Shown in pieces: positions 52,821 through 62,403 of a stretch of DNA of 64,000 nt; the stretch's first letter is position 1, and each line of letters opens with the position of its first letter. The stretch lies in the NCBI RefSeq assembly GCF_000818395.1, contig NZ_JWJG01000028.1, positions 1,880,972 to 1,944,971 of the forward strand, written 5' to 3'. The notes under the pieces were generated by a model. The model did not search any database. It saw nothing but the letters and a program-made list of their open reading frames with translations, and was not told where the DNA came from. The DNA comes from Noviherbaspirillum autotrophicum. GTDB lineage: Bacteria > Pseudomonadota > Gammaproteobacteria > Burkholderiales > Burkholderiaceae_D. The position numbers were made by a program, and so were the translations under genes.

Positions 52821-53807
52821 TTACTTGCGCGACCTGACGCGCAAGTATTGCAGATACCACTTCAAGCTTTCCAGCGGCTTGCCCTGCTTGAACAGGAAGC
52901 GCGAATGCATGCGCAATTCTTTGGTATTGCGCGGCTTCTGGTCCAGCGGCATATCGGACCAAGGCGACAATGCATGATACTTGCGGAACATGTTCCTCGC
53001 ATCGTGTCCGCTCCAATCCGTCCACGGCTTGACGGCCCCAGCGAAGTGAATGAACACTGCATTGCCCACCGGGCGCATAGCTGTTTTATTGACGTTTAAG
53101 TCGTGGATCAGGTCGTACAGGTAATTGAATTTCGGATCGATATAGCGTGCCCGTCCATCGAGCACGATATTCAACGCATCCTGGTCGTTAAAACGCAGCT
53201 TCTTTCCATGTTGCATTAACGCTTCCATGGTTTGTTCGGTGATATGGTTTTCCAGCCATTTATTCACGTTGATGAACAGGACGCCGCCATTGAAATAATG
53301 TGGATGCTTCAGGTTCAGCGCCGCAACCCGCCTTTTCGTGGTGACCGGTGCATCGGGTACAACGACAGCGATGTCATTACTGATATCCATCTCGATCAAT
53401 TCGTCGAGCTTGCCCACGCATAAGATATCCGCATCCAGATACAGCACGCGATCGGTAATTCCTTTCAAAATCGACGGGATCACCAAGCGCGTAAAGATCG
53501 ACAGCGAGTAGTAGGAAAACTTGATGAAGTGATCGAACTGCTTGAAGTCGCTGGTATTCAGAACGTGCAGGCAGGTGCGGACATTGAATTTTTTTTCCAG
53601 CTCCAGCAGGCGACGGCAGTGCTCCTCCGATGCGGCAAAGGTCAGCACGTGAAAGGTGAAGTGCACCCCGGGATTGTTGTCGATGATGGAGGTAATGGTC
53701 GCTCCCATCGCACGAAAATAATTGTTATCGACACAGAACGCGATATGGAAGGAATCGCTCTTGTTGGTCGGATTGGCCAAATCGGCTTCTGTTGAAACAG
53801 CACCCAT
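52821..53807 (-). CDS. Glycosyltransferase family 8 protein (LPS core type)
   Basis: The 328-residue protein has the GT8 fold: HIAFCVDNNYFRAMGATITS at the N-terminus, the DxD metal site in RVLYLDADILCVGKLDE, YFNGGVLFINVNKW, FNDQDALNIVLDG and the late FIHFAGAVKPWTDW. GT8 enzymes of the WaaI/WaaJ/WaaO type add glucose or galactose to the lipopolysaccharide outer core. The ATG directly abuts the stop of the upstream GT9 gene, so both are cotranscribed. The sugar donor is not determinable; galE nearby makes UDP-Gal possible. Confidence 0.9.
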   Translation of the reverse strand: MGAVSTEADLANPTNKSDSFHIAFCVDNNYFRAMGATITSIIDNNPGVHFTFHVLTFAASEEHCRRLLELEKKFNVRTCLHVLNTSDFKQFDHFIKFSYYSLSIFTRLVIPSILKGITDRVLYLDADILCVGKLDELIEMDISNDIAVVVPDAPVTTKRRVAALNLKHPHYFNGGVLFINVNKWLENHITEQTMEALMQHGKKLRFNDQDALNIVLDGRARYIDPKFNYLYDLIHDLNVNKTAMRPVGNAVFIHFAGAVKPWTDWSGHDARNMFRKYHALSPWSDMPLDQKPRNTKELRMHSRFLFKQGKPLESLKWYLQYLRVRSRK

Positions 53808-54908
53808 TTATAGTTCCTTCATCACTTGTTCTACAGGGATTTCTTTGACCCAGTCGCTGCGCTTGGCGGCGGTAATCACCACGCTATGGTCCCGGTCAAA
53901 CGGCACCCATTCAGGGTTTTTCTGACGCATTAGTGCGATTACGGGGACATGAATAGCGTTCGCCAGATGCATCACGGCCGTTTCGACTGAAATGATCAGG
54001 TCGCACCGGCTCAGAATGGCCGGTAGCTGGAAAAAGTTTTCTTCGGCGCTGAATAATTGCGTACGCTGCAGTCCGTAGCTTCCAATTACCTTTCGTGCGT
54101 TATCCAGTTCCTGCGGAACGGCATTGACGACAAAACACGCATCGCGCCACTTTTCTTGCTTCGTCATCGCAGCGATCAACTCGGCGACCTTGTCGAGCGG
54201 CCAGCAGCGTTTCTTGGTTTTTGCGTACGGGTTGATGAACACCAGCCTTCCCGCTCCGGGCTTGAAATCCCACTTCGCCAACTGGTCGTTTGCATAGCGC
54301 AACCACTGATCCGGAATGCGTACGAAAGGAAAGCGGTCCGCGGGGCTGATGTCCAATCCACAAAGTTGATTAAACCAGTTCGCATAAACGTCAGTAATAT
54401 GCTGCGGGTTCGCTTTCGATACTGAATAGGGCGGAATGCTTGCATCCAGCTTCTTGTACGCCAGATGGTGATGGAGTTGGAAGAACTTCATTTTCTTCGT
54501 CATCCCGACCACGAAACCGCGCGGGCTGATATTGCGCGCTAGCCCGGCGTAAAGATGGGGGCGCAAGGTCGCCAGCGATACCACGATTGGATAGTCTTCG
54601 CGCTGCGCTTCCTGTATTGATTCCTGATAGAGCTGTGGGCTGTAGGTGCGGGTATAGACCTTGGCGAAAAACGGACAACTGACAACCCAGTCATACAGGG
54701 AATATTTTTTCAGATGCTCCCACTGCGATGCGTCGCTGGTGCGGCGCACCTCATCTACCCATAGATGAATCTTCAGGTGCGGATAGGCTTGCGCGAACGC
54801 TTGAAAGCAATTCTGCAGATAAGTGAAGTCGCCCAGTGCAAGGTGAGCGATGAACAATATCTTGTCCGATTTCTTGAGCAGATCTGCAGGAATGAGCGGT
54901 TGTGCCAT
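53808..54908 (-). CDS. Glycosyltransferase family 9 (heptosyltransferase-like) protein
   Basis: The 366-residue protein looks like a GT9 family member. Key parts are ILFIAHLALGDFTYLQNCFQ at the N-terminus, LVFINPYAKTKKRCWPLDKV (the phosphate/nucleotide region), and CDLIISVETAVMHLANAIHV followed by VIALM, the characteristic GT9 C-terminal motif. The family transfers heptose from ADP-heptose to the lipopolysaccharide core, but more distant members use other sugars. The H in HLAN and the Thr of ETAVMH are conserved. It lies between msbA and the GT8 gene. Confidence 0.85.
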   Translation of the reverse strand: MAQPLIPADLLKKSDKILFIAHLALGDFTYLQNCFQAFAQAYPHLKIHLWVDEVRRTSDASQWEHLKKYSLYDWVVSCPFFAKVYTRTYSPQLYQESIQEAQREDYPIVVSLATLRPHLYAGLARNISPRGFVVGMTKKMKFFQLHHHLAYKKLDASIPPYSVSKANPQHITDVYANWFNQLCGLDISPADRFPFVRIPDQWLRYANDQLAKWDFKPGAGRLVFINPYAKTKKRCWPLDKVAELIAAMTKQEKWRDACFVVNAVPQELDNARKVIGSYGLQRTQLFSAEENFFQLPAILSRCDLIISVETAVMHLANAIHVPVIALMRQKNPEWVPFDRDHSVVITAAKRSDWVKEIPVEQVMKEL

Positions 54909-54947
54909 GGTGATTATTTGATGCCTTACGTGAAACGAGGCGGGAAA

Positions 54948-56702
54948 TTATTCGATCAGGCTTGCAAGGCCGGTGTCGTTCTGGGAGAACTGCAGCCGGT
55001 ACAGGTTGGCGTACACGCCATCCAGCGCGAGCAGTTCGGCATGGGTGCCGATTTCGACAATCTGGCCATGTGAAAGAACCACGATGCGGTCGGCACGTTC
55101 GATGGTCGACAGCCGGTGTGCGATCACAAAGGTGGTGCGGCCTTCCATCAGGCGATCCAGTGCCGCCTGCACCGCGCGCTCGGACTCGGTGTCGAGTGCG
55201 GACGTGGCTTCGTCGAGAATCAGGATCGGCGCGTCCTTGTAGATGGCGCGCGCAATTGCCAGGCGCTGGCGCTGTCCTCCGGACAGGCGCGAACCGTTGT
55301 CGCCGATCCTGGTTTCTGCACCGTCGGGCAAGGCGTTGACCACATCGGTCAGATAAGCCGCGTCGATTGCCGCATTTATACGGTAACGATCGGGGGTATC
55401 GTCGCCATAGGCGATGTTGGCAGCCAACGTATCGTCGAACAGGACCACGTTTTGGCTCACCATCGCAATCTGGCTACGCAGGCTGGTCAGCGATACCTCT
55501 TCGATCGGCTGGCCATCCAGCAGAATCTGTCCATCGGTGGTGGAATAAAAACCGGGCACTAGGTTCACCAGCGTCGACTTGCCGCCACCCGACATGCCAA
55601 CAAATGCGACGGTTTCTCCTGGTCGTACGCTCAAGTTGATGTGTTGCAGCGCGAGGTTGTTATGGCCGGGATAGGAGAAGCTGACATCGACGAAGTCGAT
55701 CTTGCCTGTGCTGCGTCCCGCAAGCGACTTGCCGCCGGTGCGCTCGGTCGGCTTGTCGATCAAATCGAACACGGATTCCGCCGCCGCCATTCCGCGCTGC
55801 AGCGGCCCGTTGACCTCGGCCAGTTGCTTTAGCGGCGTGAGCAGCATCAGCATTGCGGTAATGAACGACACGAAGCCACCGACCGTGATCTGACCGTTGC
55901 CTGACTGGACCAGTGCCATCACGACCACTGCTGCGACGGCGATCGCGGTCATCAACTGGGTAATCGGCACCGTCGCGGCGAAGGTGCTGGTCATGCGCAT
56001 CGTGTAGCGACGCAGGTTTTCGGAGCGTTCCTGGAAACGCGATTTTTCGTATTCCTGGCCGCCGAAGATCTTGATGACTTGCTGCCCGCGTGCCGTTTCC
56101 TCGATCACCTGCGTCAGTTCGGCGTTGACGCCCAGTGCGTCGAGGTTCAGCTTTTTCAGCCGCTTGCCGGTGGCGCGCACCACCAACGCGATCAGCGGCA
56201 GCAGGATCAGGGTAACGATGGTCAGCTGCCAGTTCAGGTACAGCAGCCACAGCAGCAGGCCCACTACAGTCAGCGCGGAGCGCACGATCGAGGTGAACAC
56301 CTTGGTAATCATCTCGATGATTTGCTGCACTTCGAACATCATCGAGTTGATCACCTTGCCGACGGTTTGCGTTGCATAAAAGCCAAGCGGCAAATCCAGC
56401 ATGCGTGCATACATCTGGCGCCGCAATTCATTCATCAGTCGCGTCGACACCCAGGTCATCATGTAGGTGCTGGTAAAGGTCGACACACCACGGATGGCGA
56501 AAATACCGATCACGGCTAGCGGGACGAGCCATAGCGAAAATGTTGGCTTGCCCACAAAACCCTTGTCCAGCAATGCCTGCAAGAGATAAGGGACTGCAGG
56601 TTCCGTTGCAGCGGTCACGATCATGGCGACGAATGCCATTGCCAGCCGATTCTTGTAAGGGCGATGCAGGACCGCGAGTCTTTTGATACTGGATGGAAGC
56701 AT
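54948..56702 (-). CDS. msbA: Lipid A export ATP-binding/permease protein MsbA
   Basis: The 584-residue ABC half-transporter has six transmembrane helices (residues about 15-310) and a nucleotide-binding domain with Walker A VGMSGGGKSTLVNLV, the signature LSGGQRQRLAIARAIY, Walker B ILILDEATSALD and switch HRLSTIERAD. It flips core-lipid A across the inner membrane. Position among LPS glycosyltransferases and waaL supports MsbA over a generic exporter. Confidence 0.92.
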   Translation of the reverse strand: MLPSSIKRLAVLHRPYKNRLAMAFVAMIVTAATEPAVPYLLQALLDKGFVGKPTFSLWLVPLAVIGIFAIRGVSTFTSTYMMTWVSTRLMNELRRQMYARMLDLPLGFYATQTVGKVINSMMFEVQQIIEMITKVFTSIVRSALTVVGLLLWLLYLNWQLTIVTLILLPLIALVVRATGKRLKKLNLDALGVNAELTQVIEETARGQQVIKIFGGQEYEKSRFQERSENLRRYTMRMTSTFAATVPITQLMTAIAVAAVVVMALVQSGNGQITVGGFVSFITAMLMLLTPLKQLAEVNGPLQRGMAAAESVFDLIDKPTERTGGKSLAGRSTGKIDFVDVSFSYPGHNNLALQHINLSVRPGETVAFVGMSGGGKSTLVNLVPGFYSTTDGQILLDGQPIEEVSLTSLRSQIAMVSQNVVLFDDTLAANIAYGDDTPDRYRINAAIDAAYLTDVVNALPDGAETRIGDNGSRLSGGQRQRLAIARAIYKDAPILILDEATSALDTESERAVQAALDRLMEGRTTFVIAHRLSTIERADRIVVLSHGQIVEIGTHAELLALDGVYANLYRLQFSQNDTGLASLIE

Positions 56703-56788
56703 TCTGTGCCTTGCGTGTATTTCGCCTTGATCGTTAATGCGGCCGGTTATTGCAGCGTGCCCGGCCGTTCACTCGCTTGTCAGGATCG

Positions 56789-58018
56789 TTATGCCAGAAT
56801 CGCCGATACGTTACGATCGAAACTGCGCGACATTGCCCAGAGGACGGCGAGCATAAAGACTAGGATCATCACGCCGTTATTGTGTGTCAAAAATGCCTGA
56901 GTAAGGCCGAACAGGATGTACGACACGCACAACAGCACGCCGCCGATCGCATAGGGACGCGCTTGCGGGTTTGCATGCCTTACTCGCCGGGAGAACAACA
57001 CGAGCGGAATCAGGAAAATTGCTAGGGTTGCCGCCAATCCAAGCGCGCCGCGCTTGACCAGTGCATCCAGGTATTCATTGTGAAGATGGGAATGTTCACT
57101 GGTAATCGATCCGACTGCACCAGCTCTGATCAATTCGGCATCACGCTGCATATAGCCTGCCTTTCCCCAGCCGATCCATGGGTGCTCGGGGGCGATCATC
57201 AGGCCCATGCGCCACATTTCCAGTCGCGCTCCCGACGAGGTATTTGAATTGCCAGATTTGAAATACTCCTGTGTTTCCGCAACAGCGGAATCGACGCGCG
57301 ACTTTACGCCGGTGCTCGGGAGTGCATAGAGCATGGCGAAAATACTGACAACGACAATCGTGCCTGCCACAACAAAGCGTTTACCGACATTGCCCCCATA
57401 GCATTTATATAAAGCGAAAAGGCAGAACGGTAGGCTGATCCAGCTGCCGCGGCTGCCCGTAAAGAGCGAGCCCAGTATTCCTAATCCGGCGCCTATGACA
57501 AGAAGGATAGACCACAGGCGGGCGCGAGGTTGATTGGCTGCCCAGGTTAAGCCTGCAAGGCAGAGCACGCCCAATACAAGGCTGATATTGCCGTACTGAA
57601 TAGGGTTAGTGTGTCCCTCAGCGCGGCTAATCCCGGTCAGGATTTGCCATGCTGCGAAAAGTCCGCTTGAAATAGCACCAACAGCAAGTCCGCTCCAAAA
57701 AGCAGCCGCTCGCGGGGGAAAGGCGAGCAGCAAAAGGAGCGCGGGAATCGCAAGAACAAAGCGGAGCGGCGCGTCATATTCGCGGCCAGGTGCATGATGA
57801 ATCAAATTGGCTAGCACGAACACCAGGAAGTAGCTTACCAACACGGCGATCAAAGCATAATCCTGCTTTTGCAAGTCCAGCTTGGCTCGATGCCACGGCA
57901 AAACCAGTGCTCCTGCCACTAGCAACAAAGGGCCAAATGAAAATCCGCTTGGTACGACAAGCGCAATCGCGGAAAAAAGAAAGACGGCAAAAGAGGTATA
58001 TCTAGTCATTTTTATCAT
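56789..58018 (-). CDS. waaL: O-antigen ligase-like membrane protein
   Basis: The 409-residue polytopic protein has about 10-12 hydrophobic helices and a large periplasmic loop with the Wzy/WaaL signature SEHSHLHNEYLDALVKRGAL, whose His are essential in WaaL. TGSRGSWISLPFCLFALYK is another conserved element. It would join O-polysaccharide to lipid A-core at the periplasmic face, or act as polymerase. The start is uncertain: ATG 58018 and ATG 58009 fit the first helix, while a GTG at 58126 would add a non-hydrophobic extension. It precedes msbA on the same strand. Confidence 0.82.
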   Translation of the reverse strand: MIKMTRYTSFAVFLFSAIALVVPSGFSFGPLLLVAGALVLPWHRAKLDLQKQDYALIAVLVSYFLVFVLANLIHHAPGREYDAPLRFVLAIPALLLLLAFPPRAAAFWSGLAVGAISSGLFAAWQILTGISRAEGHTNPIQYGNISLVLGVLCLAGLTWAANQPRARLWSILLVIGAGLGILGSLFTGSRGSWISLPFCLFALYKCYGGNVGKRFVVAGTIVVVSIFAMLYALPSTGVKSRVDSAVAETQEYFKSGNSNTSSGARLEMWRMGLMIAPEHPWIGWGKAGYMQRDAELIRAGAVGSITSEHSHLHNEYLDALVKRGALGLAATLAIFLIPLVLFSRRVRHANPQARPYAIGGVLLCVSYILFGLTQAFLTHNNGVMILVFMLAVLWAMSRSFDRNVSAILA

Positions 58019-58232
58019 GATGGCGCCGGTGGCATCGATGCAAGAAAGGCAGGAAACTGGCCGGACGGCAAGAGCGGAGCCACATTTTAATCCAAACGCC
58101 ATCAAGTTTTTCGATGATATTTCCACGTAAAAAGCGCCGGTTCACCGAAGATGGCTGCTTAATCTACTGTTGAAATGGCAAGGTAGAAAGAGATGATAGG
58201 CGCTCACGCGGCGATACCCCGATGGATCGCAC

Positions 58233-59108
58233 TTATCTGCTTATGTTAAGTAAGAACGGGCTGACCGTCTTTGTAGCAACGGAAATGATGTCGCCCGAAT
58301 GTAATTCGGCGACTTCGTCGTCCGATGCAATGACATCAATAATGTCTTGGCCGATCAATAGGGACACGACATGGATTACTTCCTCGCGCCTGATCGAGAG
58401 CACCTGCGCTCGCAGATTGAGTTTGCCGGACAAACGCTGTTTCAGGAAAATCTCGGATGGCGTGCCGCAATGCGTAATACGACCAGCATCAAGGCGCAGC
58501 ACGCGGCTGGAAAGTTTGAACACTTCTCCTAGGTCGTGGCTCACCAACAGCGTGGTGAGACCCAAGCGCTCGTGGATGCGAAGGAGGTCGTCCTGAAGTT
58601 GGCTGCGCAAGGCCGCGTCCAGCGCGGAAAGCGGTTCGTCGAGCAACAGCAGTGCCGGCTTTTTCGCCAATGCGCGCGCCAGCGCGACACGTTGCTTCTG
58701 GCCCCCGGACAAGGTTTCGGGAAAACGATGCTGCAACGCGCCTAATCCGGCCAGATCGATTAATTCATCAACCCAGGCTGTATCATCCTTGCGTGCACCA
58801 TAGGCAACGTTCTGCCTAACGCTTAGATTCGGAAACAATGCGTAATCCTGGAACACGATGCCGATCGCGCGTTCCTGGGGAGGTATGTTGATACGCTTGA
58901 ACGAGTCGAACCAGGTTTGGCCGGCGACGACAAGCTTTCCGCTGTCAGGTGTAATCAAGCCGGCGAGCATGCGCAAAATGGTGGTTTTGCCGGAGCCGGA
59001 CGTACCAAACAGCGTGACAAAACTGCGCGTATCGAAGATTGCCCGAATGTCCAGATCCAACTGTCCGGCTGCACTTTTCAAACTCTTGCGCAACGCGATA
59101 TCGATCAT
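58233..59108 (-). CDS. modC: Molybdate ABC transporter, ATP-binding protein
   Basis: The 291-residue protein has an ABC domain with Walker A LFGTSGSGKTTILRML, Q-loop VFQDYALFPNLSVRQN, the signature TLSGGQKQRVALARAL and Walker B ALLLLDEPLSALD, followed by a C-terminal TOBE domain (about residues 225-291) that binds oxyanion. ATG 59108 overlaps the modB stop by 4 bases. It is the last gene of the mod operon. Confidence 0.93.
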   Translation of the reverse strand: MIDIALRKSLKSAAGQLDLDIRAIFDTRSFVTLFGTSGSGKTTILRMLAGLITPDSGKLVVAGQTWFDSFKRINIPPQERAIGIVFQDYALFPNLSVRQNVAYGARKDDTAWVDELIDLAGLGALQHRFPETLSGGQKQRVALARALAKKPALLLLDEPLSALDAALRSQLQDDLLRIHERLGLTTLLVSHDLGEVFKLSSRVLRLDAGRITHCGTPSEIFLKQRLSGKLNLRAQVLSIRREEVIHVVSLLIGQDIIDVIASDDEVAELHSGDIISVATKTVSPFLLNISR

Positions 59109-59782
59109 GCTCGGTTCGCCTTCAGCCATTTTTTGTTGAGTACGTACACGGCCAGCAGGATCGCAAACGTAACGCCAAACAGCACTAGCGCATAGAAATT
59201 GGCGGCCGCGTAATTCAGGCTTTCCACTTCATCGTAGATCGCAATCGACGCGACTTTGGTAACCCCAGGGATATTCCCTCCGATCATCAGAATCACGCCG
59301 AACTCGCCTACCGTATGCGCAAAACTGAGCACCGCGCCAGATAACAATGCTGGTTTGATATTGGGCAGCAGCACGCGGAACAAGGTGGTGACATCGGATT
59401 TTCCGAGCGTTCTGGAAGCTTCGATCAAGGACACGGGCAATCCCTGAAACCCAGACTGGATCGGATGCACCATGAACGGCAGGCTGAAAATCACGGATCC
59501 GACCACCAGCCCGGCAAAGCTGAACGCCAATCGGACATGAAACCATTGCTCCAGCCATTGGCCGAATGCATGTTGCGGACTGAACGCAAGCAGCAGGTAA
59601 AAGCCGAGCACCGATGGCGGTAATACCAGAGGCATGCTGACCAGTGTTTCGATCACGGGTTTGAAGCGCGTGCGTGTGTATGCGACCCAGTAGGCGAGCG
59701 GAACCCCAATCGCAAGCAGGATGACGGTCGTCAGTGCGGCCAGGCGGAAGGTGAGCAGCAGCGGTTGCCAGTCGTAGCTCAT
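59105..59782 (-). CDS. modB: Molybdate ABC transporter, permease
   Basis: The 225-residue inner-membrane protein has five or six helices and the EAA loop (LPVSLIEASRTLGKSDVTTL followed by FRVLLPNIKPALLSGAVLSF) that contacts ModC. VLPPSVLGFYLLLAFSPQ is typical of ModB. It overlaps both neighbours by 4 bases. Confidence 0.95.
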   Translation of the reverse strand: MSYDWQPLLLTFRLAALTTVILLAIGVPLAYWVAYTRTRFKPVIETLVSMPLVLPPSVLGFYLLLAFSPQHAFGQWLEQWFHVRLAFSFAGLVVGSVIFSLPFMVHPIQSGFQGLPVSLIEASRTLGKSDVTTLFRVLLPNIKPALLSGAVLSFAHTVGEFGVILMIGGNIPGVTKVASIAIYDEVESLNYAAANFYALVLFGVTFAILLAVYVLNKKWLKANRA

Positions 59783-60189
59783 GGGTACGACTCCGGCATG
59801 ACCGTCATTTCGTTGGCTTTCACCAGTCCTTCCACCACATCGCCGACAGCGAGCCCGAGCGCATGCGACGATCTGGTAGTAATGACCGATTCGATGAGGT
59901 TGTCGCCGAACGCCAGCGTTACTTTGGTCAGCAGCATGCCATGTTCAATCGCCCGAACTATGGCGGGAATGCGGTTGCGCATGCTGATCAGACCGCTCAG
60001 GTTCTTGGCGAGCGAGACTTCGGTTTCCTTGAACAGCAGCGTCGCCGGCATGCCGGCAGACCAGGATGCGACTTCATCGCTGGCACCGACCAGTGTCGCG
60101 GTAAAACAATGGGAGCCGATTGCGGTATCGACAACAGCGATGCTGCCATGTACTTCAACCGCCACGATCGTAACCGGCAGGCGGTTCAT
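59779..60189 (-). CDS. Di-Mop molybdate-binding protein (TOBE domains)
   Basis: The 136-residue protein consists of two tandem Mop/TOBE domains without a DNA-binding part. The second is canonical: SMRNRIPAIVRAIEHGMLLT, then FGDNLIESVITTRSSHALGL and VGDVVEGLVKANEMTV. The first (residues 1-66) is more divergent. Such ModG/molbindin-type proteins oligomerise and store molybdate or tungstate. The gene is unusually placed between modA and modB with 4-base overlaps to both, implying tight coupling to uptake. Confidence 0.85.
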   Translation of the reverse strand: MNRLPVTIVAVEVHGSIAVVDTAIGSHCFTATLVGASDEVASWSAGMPATLLFKETEVSLAKNLSGLISMRNRIPAIVRAIEHGMLLTKVTLAFGDNLIESVITTRSSHALGLAVGDVVEGLVKANEMTVMPESYP

Positions 60190-60938
60190 GGCAGCAGGTA
60201 GCCGTAGCGTTCCAAGATCGTGCGCGACTTTGCGGAAAACACGAAATCATGGAATCGCTGCGCGAGTTTTGGGTCAGTTTGCTGCGCATGCTTGAGGATG
60301 ACTACACCTTGCGCGATCGGCTGGTATGCGCCTTTGGGCAATTCGATCCACTTTCCCTGACCTTTCATCTGCGGTGCGAGCACCACCGATTTGGCGGTGA
60401 AACCGGCGTCGGCCGCCTTCGAATGAATGTACTGGTTGGTCTGTGCAATGCTTTCGCCAAATACGAGTTTGGGCGCTAATACCTGTTCCAGCCCGAGGTA
60501 GGCCAACGTTCTGATCGCTTCGCGACCGTAAGGTGCGGTTTTCGGGTTGGCGACAGCAATTTTGTGTACTACCGGGCTTGCCAGCACGCGTTGCCAATTG
60601 CCGAGGTCCAGATCCTTCATCGTCCACAACACCAGCGCGCCATACGCATACGCTTTTGGCGCGGCAGCGGCAAAGCCTCCCTGGTGCAGCTTTTCTGGAT
60701 ATTCCATGTCGGCCGACAGGAAGATGTCGAAGGGCGCGCCGTTCATGATTTGTGCGGCGAGCTTGCCGGATGAATTAAATACTGGCTTGAGGTCGTGGCC
60801 ACTTTCTTTCTTGAATTCCCACCTCAGTTCGTCGAATGCGTACTGCACATTGGCGGCGACGGCAACTGTCAGCGTTCCGGCGCAGGCGAGCGGCGAAACG
60901 ATCGATAGCAGGACAGCAAGATAAGAGAGTGGTTTCAT
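60186..60938 (-). CDS. modA: Molybdate ABC transporter, substrate-binding protein
   Basis: The 250-residue periplasmic protein has a signal peptide (about residues 1-20, ending ACA before GT) and starts the mature chain with LTVAVAANVQYAFDELRWEF. NSSGKLAAQIMNGAPFDIFL, with the ligand-binding Ser, and LSADMEYPEKL are typical ModA motifs. It binds molybdate or tungstate for ModBC. Its ATG is only 1 base after the rng stop, so no promoter or ModE site can lie directly between these two genes. Confidence 0.94.
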   Translation of the reverse strand: MKPLSYLAVLLSIVSPLACAGTLTVAVAANVQYAFDELRWEFKKESGHDLKPVFNSSGKLAAQIMNGAPFDIFLSADMEYPEKLHQGGFAAAAPKAYAYGALVLWTMKDLDLGNWQRVLASPVVHKIAVANPKTAPYGREAIRTLAYLGLEQVLAPKLVFGESIAQTNQYIHSKAADAGFTAKSVVLAPQMKGQGKWIELPKGAYQPIAQGVVILKHAQQTDPKLAQRFHDFVFSAKSRTILERYGYLLP

Positions 60939-60939
60939 C

Positions 60940-62403
60940 CTACATCAGAATGATGTCGTACTGCTCCTGATGGTATGCCGTCTCCACCTGCAGCGAAATC
61001 GGCTTGCCGATGAAGTCACCCAACATCGCCAGGTGCTGCGACTCTTCTTCGAGGAACATGTCGACCACCACTTGCGACGCCAGGATGCGGAATTCGCGCG
61101 GGTTGAACTGCTTGGCTTCGCGCAACAGTTCGCGCAGGATTTCGTAGCATACGGTGCGCGCGGTCTTGACCTGGCCCTTGCCGCCGCAGGCTGGGCACAC
61201 TTCGCACAGGATGTGCGCGAGCGATTCGCGGGTGCGCTTTCTCGTCATCTCGACCAGGCCGAGCTGCGAGAAGCCGGACACCGACACCTTGGTGCGGTCG
61301 CGCGACAGCGCCTTGTTCAGTTCGGCCAGCACCGCAGTGCGATGCTCGACGCTTTCCATGTCGATGAAGTCGAGGATGATGATGCCGCCGAGATTGCGCA
61401 GGCGCAGCTGGCGCGCGATCGCATGCGCGGCTTCGAGATTGGTCTTGAAGATCGTATCGTCGAAATTGCGGCCGTTGACGTAGCTGCCGGTATTGACGTC
61501 GATGGTGGTCATCGCCTCGGTCTGGTCGATGATCAGGTAGCCGCCCGACTTGAGGTCGACGCGCCGACCCAGCGCGCGCTGGATTTCCTCTTCCACGCCG
61601 TACAGGTCGAACAGCGGCCGCTCGCCGGTGTAATGCACCAGCTTCGACAGCACCGACGGCGTGTAGCTGGTGCCGAACTGCTGCAGCATCTGGAAGTTCT
61701 CGCGCGAGTCGACCTGGATGGTGGAGGTGTTGTCATTGACGAAATCACGCAGCACGCGCTGCGCCAGGTTCAGGTCCTGGTACAGCAGGTTCGGCGCCGG
61801 CCGCGTTTTCGCCTGCTGCGTAATGGTTGCCCAGGTCTTGCGCAGGTAATCGACGTCCATCTGCAGGTCGGCGTCGGAGGCATCCTCGGCCATGGTGCGG
61901 ATGATGAAACCGCCTTTTTCTTCCGGCGGCAGCAGCTTTTGCACCTTGCCGCGCAACAGCTCGCGTTCCGCTTCGTTCTCGATGCGCTGCGAAATGCCGA
62001 TGTGCGCATCCTGCGGCAGGTAGACCAGCATGCGGCCGGCGATCGAGATCTGCGTCGACAGGCGCGCGCCCTTGGTGCCGATCGGGTCCTTGATGACCTG
62101 CACCATCACCGCCTGGCCGTCGTACAGCAGCTTTTCGATTGGCGTAGCAGGTGCGCTGGAATTGTCGTGAGGGCGGGCTTCCCAGATATCGGCCACGTGC
62201 AGGAAGGCGGCGCGTTCCAGTCCGATATCGATGAATGCCGATTGCATGCCGGGCAGCACGCGTACCACCTTGCCGAGATAGATATTGCCGGCCAGCCCGC
62301 GCGATAGCGTGCGTTCGATGTGGAGTTCCTGGACGGCGCCCTGGAGAATCAGTGCAACGCGGGTTTCCTGGGGGGTGATGTTGATGAGGATGTCTTCGCT
62401 CAT
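60940..62403 (-). CDS. rng: Ribonuclease G
   Basis: The 487-residue endoribonuclease processes the 16S rRNA 5' end and other RNAs. It has an S1 domain with GLAGNIYLGKVVRVLPGMQS, the RNase E/G catalytic core with IDVNTGSYVNGRNFDDTIFK and GGIIILDFIDMESVEHR (both catalytic Asp present), and the Zn-link CEVCPACGGKG. It lacks the long C-terminal scaffold of RNase E, which fixes the identity as RNase G. Its start overlaps the maf stop by 4 bases. Confidence 0.95.
   Translation of the reverse strand: MSEDILINITPQETRVALILQGAVQELHIERTLSRGLAGNIYLGKVVRVLPGMQSAFIDIGLERAAFLHVADIWEARPHDNSSAPATPIEKLLYDGQAVMVQVIKDPIGTKGARLSTQISIAGRMLVYLPQDAHIGISQRIENEAERELLRGKVQKLLPPEEKGGFIIRTMAEDASDADLQMDVDYLRKTWATITQQAKTRPAPNLLYQDLNLAQRVLRDFVNDNTSTIQVDSRENFQMLQQFGTSYTPSVLSKLVHYTGERPLFDLYGVEEEIQRALGRRVDLKSGGYLIIDQTEAMTTIDVNTGSYVNGRNFDDTIFKTNLEAAHAIARQLRLRNLGGIIILDFIDMESVEHRTAVLAELNKALSRDRTKVSVSGFSQLGLVEMTRKRTRESLAHILCEVCPACGGKGQVKTARTVCYEILRELLREAKQFNPREFRILASQVVVDMFLEEESQHLAMLGDFIGKPISLQVETAYHQEQYDIILM

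Noticed and set aside
60936-60942. Molybdate-responsive operator or molybdenum-cofactor riboswitch before modA
   Set aside because: Only one base separates the rng stop from the modA start.
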